25,459 nucleotides of DNA from an uncultured Ruminococcus sp. (GTDB lineage: Bacteria; Bacillota; Clostridia; Oscillospirales; Ruminococcaceae), in the NCBI GenBank assembly GCA_900539095.1, contig UQAR01000027.1:1-25459 (forward strand), written 5' to 3'. Positions 1 through 7,300 of this stretch are shown here, in pieces. The translations under genes were made by a program, and so were the position numbers. A model generated the notes under the pieces. It was not told where the DNA came from. It was given only the letters and a program-made list of their open reading frames with translations, and ran no database searches. Within the stretch, counting starts at the first letter, position 1. The number at the start of each line of letters is the position of its first letter.

Positions 1-33
1 TCTCGTGGGCTCGGAGATGTGTATAAGAGACAG
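1..33. other. Nextera transposase adapter (read 2 side), not genomic
   Basis: These 33 bases match the Illumina Nextera read-2 adapter: a TCTCGTGGGCTCGG primer part followed by the transposon mosaic end finishing in AGAGACAG. It is library-construction sequence left on the contig end. Genomic DNA starts at about base 34. Nothing upstream of the first gene can be read from it. Confidence 0.97.
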
Positions 34-41
34 GATATGCA

Positions 42-677
42 ATGTCTGAAATAATTATAGAGAATTTATCCAAAACAATAAAGAATAATAAGATTCTTGA
101 TAATGTAAATCTGACTTTTGAAAGTGGTCATGTTTACGGACTTGTTGGCAGAAACGGCAGTGGAAAAACTATGCTTTTGCGTGCCATTTGCGGCTTGATT
201 TTTCCTGACAGCGGCAAAGTAATAATTGATGGCAAGCAGTTGCATAAGGATATTTCTTTCCCTGAAAGCTGTGGCATAATTATAGAAAATACAGACCTTT
301 TGCCTAATTTTTCAGCTTTTGATAACCTGAAAATGCTTTCAGAAATAAAAAATACAGCTAATGATAATATGATAAAATCTGCAATAAAATCAGTAGGACT
401 CGACCCCGACAGCAAGAAAAAAGTAAAAACTTTTTCACTGGGAATGAAACAACGATTAAGTATTGCTCAGGCATTATTTGAAGATCCTGACATTCTCCTT
501 TTGGATGAGCCTACAAACGCTCTGGATGAAGATGGTGTCAATGATGTCAGAAGAATCCTGTTAGAACAAAAGAAAAAAAACAAGCTTATAATCATTGCAA
601 GTCATAATAAAGAGGATATTTCGCTTTTGTCCGATACAGTTATATCAGTTTCCAATGGTAGATTTCAGCGTAAGTAA
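42..677 (+). CDS. ABC transporter ATP-binding protein, BcrA/lantibiotic-immunity type
   Basis: A 211-residue nucleotide-binding subunit that would power a membrane ABC exporter. It shows Walker A GRNGSGKT (36-43), a signature loop SLGMK (132-136) in place of LSGGQ, Walker B ILLLDEP (151-157), a D-loop NALD and the H-loop His188 (ASHN). The Q-loop reads IIENTDLLPN, with Glu where Gln is usual; this and the SLGMKQRL signature are typical of BcrA-like ATPases in bacitracin or lantibiotic resistance and of bacteriocin exporters. ATG 42 fits the normal family N-terminus, but only 8 genomic bases lie upstream, so no ribosome site can be seen and a further upstream start cannot be excluded. The permease partner is not in the window and may lie to the left. 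A secreted DUF2712-like gene follows after 36 bases, probably in the same operon. The substrate is unknown. Confidence 0.93.
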   Translation: MSEIIIENLSKTIKNNKILDNVNLTFESGHVYGLVGRNGSGKTMLLRAICGLIFPDSGKVIIDGKQLHKDISFPESCGIIIENTDLLPNFSAFDNLKMLSEIKNTANDNMIKSAIKSVGLDPDSKKKVKTFSLGMKQRLSIAQALFEDPDILLLDEPTNALDEDGVNDVRRILLEQKKKNKLIIIASHNKEDISLLSDTVISVSNGRFQRK

Positions 678-713
678 TAATATGTTTTTGTAATAAATGG
701 GGAGGCTTTTAAA

Positions 714-1160
714 ATGAAAAATAGTTTAAAGAAGAAAGTTATAAGCATTAGTATGTGTGTTGTTGCAGTATCAACTTTAATGATTCCAAGTGTATTTGCA
801 GCATATAAAGATAATAATATAGGTTTTTCTTTTAGAATTCAGGGTAGTGTAGATAATGCACAAGCTCCTAAGTCAGAATTCAGGAATACAAGTGATAACT
901 CTAATAGTTGGAAAGTACAAATGAGTAAATCTGGTGAAGGTCAACATACTATTACAAATTTTTGGATAGTAAACAAAAATGGTAGAAGTGCAAGTTCAGA
1001 ATATTCTATAAAACAAGGAGATTCTGCACGATATAAGAGAGCAAATGATAATGGCGATCATATAAATGTTTATCTTACTGCTGAAAATAATAATTTTATG
1101 TCTTCTAAAACATATACTGTAACTGGATATTGGGATGAAGAAACAGGTGTATATTTATAA
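714..1160 (+). CDS. Secreted DUF2712-like protein
   Basis: 148 residues. A classical signal peptide is visible: basic MKNSLKKK, a hydrophobic core, then cleavage expected after SVFA (about residue 29). The mature part of about 119 residues is rich in Ser, Asn, Thr and Lys with alternating beta-type segments (NSWKVQMSKSGEGQHTITNF), and contains no cysteine, as expected for an exported all-beta protein. The pattern DNNIGFSF...WKV...SGEG...TNFW recalls DUF2712 proteins of Firmicutes; this assignment is from memory. The ribosome site GGGGAGG lies 8 bases before the ATG. The gene follows the ABC ATPase and ends before a clear terminator, so the two probably form the tail of one unit. Function is unknown: a bacteriocin-like or cell-surface protein handled by the ABC system is a guess. 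Base composition is visibly AT-rich. Confidence 0.8.
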   Translation: MKNSLKKKVISISMCVVAVSTLMIPSVFAAYKDNNIGFSFRIQGSVDNAQAPKSEFRNTSDNSNSWKVQMSKSGEGQHTITNFWIVNKNGRSASSEYSIKQGDSARYKRANDNGDHINVYLTAENNNFMSSKTYTVTGYWDEETGVYL

Positions 1161-1228
1161 AAAAATAGTAAGCAAAAACAATCAAATATAAAGTTATGCA
1201 TCCATTTGGTATCAGCAAGACAGTTTTA

Positions 1229-1254
1229 GGACTATCGTTTGATAGTCCTTTTTT
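1229..1254 (+). terminator. Rho-independent terminator of the ABC/DUF2712 unit
   Basis: Perfect 8-bp stem GGACTATC/GATAGTCC with a GTTT loop, followed by six T on the plus strand, 68 bases after the DUF2712-like stop codon. Confidence 0.92.
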
Positions 1255-1284
1255 CATGCCCAAATCACCGACAAATACCACAAA

Positions 1285-1327
1285 AAGATCGGTCAGTAAT
1301 CCCATTTGGGATCTACTGACCGATCTT
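1285..1327 (-). terminator. Terminator of the GH3 gene
   Basis: Long hairpin with a 14-bp outer stem (1285-1298 with 1314-1327) and an inner ATCCC/GGGAT stem. Read on the minus strand it is followed by a run of T (CTTTTTG). It lies 42 bases past the GH3 stop codon and faces the plus-strand terminator at 1229-1254, as expected for converging genes. Confidence 0.85.
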
Positions 1328-1368
1328 GCTGTTTATTCACTTGCACAAAACATAACGCCAGCCTTAAA

Positions 1369-4119
1369 TCAACGTTCCTTGTCCATCAGCTCAAACCTGA
1401 TACTGTGCAGGTCAAGCCCATTCTGTGCAAAGTATATCCTGAAAGTTGTGAAACGTGAGAACATAGGCGTTTCCTTTTCCATTGAAACAGCCTTGCCACC
1501 AGTGCCGTTGAACGTGAACGTACCCACCGCAGTACCCATGTTGAACAGCGTCATAGGTATCTGTGCAAGCTCACTCTGTGTAGAGCTTGCCGTAACTATC
1601 ACCCTGTAAATACCGAAGTTTGATAGGTCAAGAGCAAAGCTATAAGAAGTGCCTTTCTTTGTGTCAACATCACTAAGGTCAAGAGTTATGTCACGGTCTA
1701 CCTTATAAAACTGTACAGGCTTGTCGTCCTCCTGCTCCTCGTCCTCTCGGTTTATCACCTTGACAGTATCTCCTATACCCTCCGCACGCTTAAGAGCGTT
1801 AGTGTGAAGAAGAAATCCGCATATGTTCGCCGCATTTCTCTGAAGCTCGCACCTCTCTATACCGCCATTTTCAAGGGCAACAAGCGTGTTATCGTCATTC
1901 TTTTCTCCGTCAGGACAAACCATGTAAACATCATTCTGTGCCCTAGCCATAGCTGCAAAATCAGTCTTGTCAGGCTCTTTTCCACGAACGTTTATGTTCG
2001 CCCACCAGTCCGTCATGGTGAAGCCCTTGAAACCCCATTCCTCACGAAGTATCACTGTGTTAAGGTCAAAGTTTCCTGCCGTCCACAAGCCGTTTACTCT
2101 GCCATATGTGGTCATAACAGAGGAAGCTCCTCCCTCTTTTACCGCTATCTCAAAACCCTTTAGATATATCTCCCTGAGTGCTCTTTCCGATACCACCGAG
2201 TCGATAAAATGCCTGTTTGTCTCACGATTGTTCGCACAGAAGTGCTTTATCGTACCTGTCACCCCTGCACCAGCCATGCCCTTTAACTCAGCCGCCGCCA
2301 TTTTGCCCGTAAGAAAAGGATCTTCCGAGAAATACTCAAAGTTTCTGCCGTTCAAAGGGTGTCTGTGAATGTTCATTCCAGGGCCAAGCAGACAATCCAC
2401 CTTGTTAGCCGCCATTTCAAGCCCCATAAAAGTGAAAAGCTCACTTGTAAGCTCCTTGTTGAACGAAGAAGCTATCATAGTGCCGTTCGGCAGGCTGAAA
2501 GCCTTTGTGCCGCAGTCAAGTCTCATGCCCGACGGACCGTCCGAACAGCAGCCAGCAGGTATGCCAAAGCCATTGAGATTTTCCGACACTCCCCCGAACG
2601 CCGAAGCCGTACCGGCCGTGACCCTAGGGCTTCCCATGCCCTCGCCCCTTATAATGCAGGAAAGGTCATAGTCTGAAAGCTGTGCAATAAATTCGTCCAT
2701 TGTGTTCTTGCCGTTCTTAACGTCCCAAAGCTTTATGCCCTTGTCACCAGTGTATGCTATCTCTTTCGGAAGTTTCTCCAAACGCCTTGCACTTTCGTCT
2801 ACCTCAGATACAGGCACAGCCTCTCTGCCAATGCTGAAAGCTCCGCCCTCGCAAACAGGCTTTATCCTCTCAAAACTCTCCACAGGAGCAAGCGACTGAG
2901 TGAGCCTTTCTGTTACCAAATCCTCACCCTGCTCAAAACTGCAAGCATATTCAGCACTTCTCACGTCACTGCCCACATAGAATTTATATTCCCCTGATTC
3001 AAGCACATAGCATGACTTGTTGCCCGTCACACCCGAATCGTCATAAGAAGCAAGCTTTGCGATATCCACTGCTATCTCAACCACCTGCTCTTCCTGCGGT
3101 ACAAGCTCCCTAGTCTTTTCAAAGCCGCAAAGTACTCTAGCCACCTTGCCGAGCCTTCCCTGCGGGGCTTCGCAGTAGACCTCTATTACCTCTTTGCCCT
3201 TGTAAGAACCGATATTTTTCACCGATACAGAAAGCTTCACAGCCCCCTCTGTTATCTCAGCCTTTTCCGTCTTTATCTCAAACTCAGTGTATGAAAGACC
3301 AAATCCGAACGGATAAAGCACCTTTTCTTTAGCAAAAGTCTCAAAATAGCGATATCCCACATAAATATCCTCAGCGTAAATATCCCTGTTTATCTCCCTG
3401 CCGAAATTAGCGTCCGAAGGATAGTCCGACACCTTGTATGCGATAGTGTCAGGAAGCTTTCCGCTAGGGCTGACCTTTCCTGTCAAAACGTCTGCCGTAC
3501 CCTTTCCGCCTGTCATTCCCCCCTGCCAAACATAAAGCACAGAGTCAGGGGCTATCCTGTTTATGTCGGTCATATCGATGATATTTCCCACATTGAGAAG
3601 CAAAACAACTTTTTTGAAATTCTCCCTCACCACCGTGAGCATAGCTATCTCGTCATCGCTTAGCAAATAAGAGCCTGCCTCCAGCCTGTTGTCCTGCTCC
3701 TCGCCTGCCGTCCTGCCTATTATCACAATGGCAGTTTCACAGCTTTTTGCAGTTTCTTTGACAAGCCCCTCGTCAAGTGGCATCTCTTTCTGCGACCACG
3801 GCTCTCCGCCCCAGCCCTCGCCTAAGTCGAATGGGTTTTCCTTGTCCCATTTTCTGTATGTGTCAAGAAGTGTCTCATTGACCTTTACGCCGTTATCAAT
3901 AAGCCCGTCCAGAATGTTCACTACCTTAGTAACGTTCACCATTCCTCCCGAGCCTGTTCCACTTTTATAATAATGAAACTGTATGCGTCCGAAAACAGCC
4001 ACCTCTTTGTCTGTATCAAGTGGCAGAGCATTATTTTCATTTTTGAGCATAACGATTCCCTCAGAAACCATTTTCGCCGCAGTATCAAGATATTTGTTCC
4101 AATCAAGCATTCTTTCCAT
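1369..4119 (-). CDS. Circularly permuted glycoside hydrolase family 3 beta-glucosidase
   Basis: 916 residues, no signal peptide, so cytosolic; it would cleave glucose or xylose from imported beta-linked oligosaccharides. The usual GH3 domain order is reversed. The alpha/beta sandwich domain comes first (about 15-235: SEGIVMLKNENNALPL, VIIGRTAGEEQDNRL, GKLPDT), then a fibronectin-III-like domain (about 265-390: YPFGFGLSYT), then the TIM barrel (about 490-750: GPGMNIHRHPLNGRNFEYFS, KHFCANNRETNR). The nucleophile is probably Asp704 in GFTMTDWW; the acid/base is probably a Glu in GEEQDNRL. R. albus and Butyrivibrio fibrisolvens enzymes are known with this order. A further C-terminal beta-rich segment of about 110 residues follows an acidic linker (EDEEQEDD). 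ATG 4119 was chosen over ATG 4155: it has AAAGGTGA just upstream, and the -10 box at 4161-4166 puts transcription start near 4154. Xylosidase activity is possible. Confidence 0.93.
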   Translation of the reverse strand: MERMLDWNKYLDTAAKMVSEGIVMLKNENNALPLDTDKEVAVFGRIQFHYYKSGTGSGGMVNVTKVVNILDGLIDNGVKVNETLLDTYRKWDKENPFDLGEGWGGEPWSQKEMPLDEGLVKETAKSCETAIVIIGRTAGEEQDNRLEAGSYLLSDDEIAMLTVVRENFKKVVLLLNVGNIIDMTDINRIAPDSVLYVWQGGMTGGKGTADVLTGKVSPSGKLPDTIAYKVSDYPSDANFGREINRDIYAEDIYVGYRYFETFAKEKVLYPFGFGLSYTEFEIKTEKAEITEGAVKLSVSVKNIGSYKGKEVIEVYCEAPQGRLGKVARVLCGFEKTRELVPQEEQVVEIAVDIAKLASYDDSGVTGNKSCYVLESGEYKFYVGSDVRSAEYACSFEQGEDLVTERLTQSLAPVESFERIKPVCEGGAFSIGREAVPVSEVDESARRLEKLPKEIAYTGDKGIKLWDVKNGKNTMDEFIAQLSDYDLSCIIRGEGMGSPRVTAGTASAFGGVSENLNGFGIPAGCCSDGPSGMRLDCGTKAFSLPNGTMIASSFNKELTSELFTFMGLEMAANKVDCLLGPGMNIHRHPLNGRNFEYFSEDPFLTGKMAAAELKGMAGAGVTGTIKHFCANNRETNRHFIDSVVSERALREIYLKGFEIAVKEGGASSVMTTYGRVNGLWTAGNFDLNTVILREEWGFKGFTMTDWWANINVRGKEPDKTDFAAMARAQNDVYMVCPDGEKNDDNTLVALENGGIERCELQRNAANICGFLLHTNALKRAEGIGDTVKVINREDEEQEDDKPVQFYKVDRDITLDLSDVDTKKGTSYSFALDLSNFGIYRVIVTASSTQSELAQIPMTLFNMGTAVGTFTFNGTGGKAVSMEKETPMFSRFTTFRIYFAQNGLDLHSIRFELMDKER

Positions 4120-4160
4120 AGCTTTCACCTTTCCAAATTTTCTATTGAATTTCAAAGTGT

Positions 4161-4189
4161 ATTATAGCACAACCCTCCCACCTATTCAA
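4161..4189 (-). promoter_or_regulatory. Promoter of the GH3 gene
   Basis: On the minus strand TTGAAT (4189-4184), a 17-nt spacer, then TATAAT (4166-4161) with an extended TG motif (TGCTATAAT). Predicted transcription start is near 4154, giving a leader of about 35 nt to ATG 4119. Confidence 0.85.
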
Positions 4190-4251
4190 TAAAGATACTA
4201 TGAACAATGGGTTTACTTTTTATATAGCATATCCTGTCCTCAGAAAAAATA

Positions 4252-4280
4252 TTGCACAATGTGTTTATTTGTGCTATAAT
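4252..4280 (+). promoter_or_regulatory. Promoter of the DUF4011 helicase gene
   Basis: TTGCAC (4252-4257), 17-nt spacer, TATAAT (4275-4280), extended by TG (TGCTATAAT). Predicted transcription start is near 4287. That leaves about 68 nt of leader before GTG 4355 and makes ATG 4289 an unlikely start. Confidence 0.87.
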
Positions 4281-4354
4281 GAGTACATATGACTGCACCG
4301 CACGTTCCTTGTTCGGTGTTCCTTATAAAAAAAATTATTGTCGGAGGGGTAAAA

Positions 4355-7300
4355 GTGGATAATATCGTCACTGTCGGTGGACACATAAACACATCTATAA
4401 ACTTTGCCATGCAGCAAAACTATGTCCCTGTCATAAGAAACCTTGTAGTAAATAACAACTCAGAGGAAGTCCTTGAGAATATCGGCCTTAAAATAACCTT
4501 TGAACCTGAGTTTGCAAAGGAATTTACATATCATATCGGCTCTATCCCCGCAAAAAGTTCTGCCGAGATATCACCGGTGAGAATAACTACAAATACCGAA
4601 CTTCTCTTTTCACTTACCGAAAAAACTCTCGGCTCTATCACTATGGATATCCTGCAAAATGACGTGGTCATCTGTACTCAGCATGAACAGATCGAACTGC
4701 TCGCCTGCGACCAGTGGAGCGGTATCAATATCATGCCTGAAATGATAGCAGCCTTTGTCACACCTAATCACCCTGCACTCTCAAACGTTATCCATGACGC
4801 CTCTGAATTTCTGAAAAAGTGGAAAGGCGACCCGTCTTTTACCGGCTATCAGACCAATAATCCTAATAACGTCAAGCTCCAAATGGCTGCAATATTTGCC
4901 GCCCTCGTCCAGCAAAGAATAGTCTATTGTAATCCCCCTGCAAGCTATGAAACTGTAGGTCAGCGTGTCCGCCTGCCGCATAAAGTGCTTGAAGAGAAAA
5001 TGGGCACTTGCCTTGACCTCGCCCTGCTATACGCCTCCTGCCTTGAGGCAGTTGGACTTCACCCACTGCTTTTCTTCACCAAGGAGCACGCCTTCTGCGG
5101 CTGCTGGCTAGAAAATGAGACCTTTGCCGACTGCTGCGTTGACGACGTTTCCGCAGTTGAAAAGCGTATCGCCGAAAACGCCGAGGAAATGCTCCTCGTT
5201 GAGTGTACCGACTTTGTTGACTGCAGCACCCATGACTTTGAGCGTTTTGACCACGCCATGAAACACGGCAAAGGCCATATCATTAATACTCAGGATTTTA
5301 TATGCGTGATAGACGTCCAGCGTAGCCGTGGCAGCGGCATACGCCCTGTCCCGTTGCGTCCAGAGCAGTCTTTCTCAGGTGCACAGCTGGCAGAAAATGA
5401 TTTGAACCTAAAGAGCATCTCCGCCCCTTCTGAACTTGACAGCTCATTGCTGGGCAAAGTCGCAGAGGGCGACGGTCAGCCCGTAACAAAGCTTAGAATA
5501 TGGGAAAGAAAGCTCCTTGATTTCAGCCTGCGTAACTCCCTGCTGAACTTCCGTGTCACAAAGAATACAATGCAGATCATGACCGCAGACCTTGGAAAGC
5601 TTGAGGACGAGCTTGCAAGCGGCAGCGACTTCCGTATTATGGAGATACCCGCCGAGTGGACAGGCTCTCCCCGTGACGCTAAGATATTCGCTATCGAAAA
5701 TGACAAAGACCTTGTGACGAACATCGCCGAAACAGAGTTCAAAAATAAACGCATAAGAACTTTCCTCAGCGAAACTGACCTTGACTCTGCCCTGAAAAAC
5801 CTCTACCGCTCCGCCAAAGTGAGCATGGAGGAAAACGGCAGCAATACCCTCTTTCTCGCATTGGGACTTCTCCGTTGGTATGAAAGCGACCTTTCCGAAA
5901 AGCCACGCTATGCACCGCTCGTGCTCATACCGATAGATATCGTCCGCAACACACGAAATAAGGGCTATATAATAAGGAGCAGACAGGAAGAAACTCAGAT
6001 AAACGTTACCCTCCTTGAATATCTCCGCCAAGACCACGGCATCAGTATCACAGGTCTTGACCCTCTCCCACTTGATGAACACGGCATAGATCTGCCCCTT
6101 GTTTACAACACTATCCGTCAGGCTATCATCGACAAAAAACGCTGGAACATAGAGGGATATGCCTTTATCGGTCTGTTCTCGTTCAGCCAATTCGTAATGT
6201 GGAACGACCTCCGCAACCGCTCAGAAGAGATAAAGCAGAACAAGGTGGTTTCAAGCCTTATTGAGGGCAAGCTTACCTATACCCCCGAGGATATCAGCAT
6301 AACACCTGAAAATATAGATACCGACCTTGATATGGAGAATATGGCAGTGCCAATGAGTGCCGACTCATCACAGCTTGCCGCCGTTGCCGCCGCAGGCAGC
6401 GGACAAAGCTTTGTCCTCCACGGCCCTCCGGGAACAGGAAAATCTCAGACTATCACCAACATGATAGCAAACGCACTCTATAATGATAAAAGCGTGCTGT
6501 TCGTCGCAGAAAAAATGGCAGCCCTGAACGTTGTTCAAAAACGTCTTGCAAATCTGGGTCTTGACCCATTCTGCCTTGAACTCCACTCCAATAAAACGAA
6601 TAAGTCCTCCGTCCTTGCGGAGCTTGACAAGGCTCTTGAAGTGGGCAGGATAAAATCCCCTGAGGAATATTCCGCCGAGGCGGCAAAGCTCAAAGCACAA
6701 AAGGCTCAGCTCAACGACACCATAGCCGCACTTCACGAAAAACGCAGCTGCGGAGCGACCCTCTATGAAACCATATCCGCCTATGAGCATGACATTTCTC
6801 AGCACGGAAAAATAGCCGTCCCACACAGCTTGCTTGAAAATGCCACAGGCGAAACTATCGCACACTATAACGAACTTGTGCATAAATATTCCGTAGCCAT
6901 ATCCGAAACAGGCAGCTTTGCCGACTTTCCGCTGAACGACATCGCAACCACCTCATATTCTATCGAGCAGCGTGACAAATTCCGCAAAACCGCCTCCGAA
7001 CTTGCAGATTCCGCCTCAGCGTCATCGCAGTGTGCTCACGCTCTTGCAAACGCCTATGGCTATAGCGGAGCTTTGGATAAAGCCGCAGTAAAAATGCTTT
7101 CAGAGGTTTTCAAAGCCTGCCATGCAGACGGCGAACTCCTCAGCGGACTTCTCTGTGCCCCTCACTATGACCTTGCAATGCAGAAGATAAAAGACACCCT
7201 GTCAATGGGCAAAGAATATAGCAGCCTTTCCTCGGATATACTCACAAGCTTTGAAAAAAGCGTCTTTGACTTCCCTGCCTCAGAATCAAGAATGGTCTAT

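Noticed and set aside
1196..1609. 137-codon plus-strand frame over the terminators and the GH3 3' end
   Set aside because: It runs through two terminator hairpins and is antisense to clear GH3 coding sequence.
4120..4155. Upstream ATG 4155 as start of the GH3 enzyme
   Set aside because: It sits at the predicted transcription start, while ATG 4119 has a clear AAAGGTGA site.
4289..4354. Upstream ATG 4289 as start of the helicase
   Set aside because: It lies about two bases after the predicted transcription start and lacks a ribosome site; GTG 4355 has GGAGGGG at good spacing.
5444..6190. 248-codon open frame on the minus strand inside the helicase gene
   Set aside because: It is a shadow of the strongly coding plus frame, with no ribosome site and no recognisable motif.
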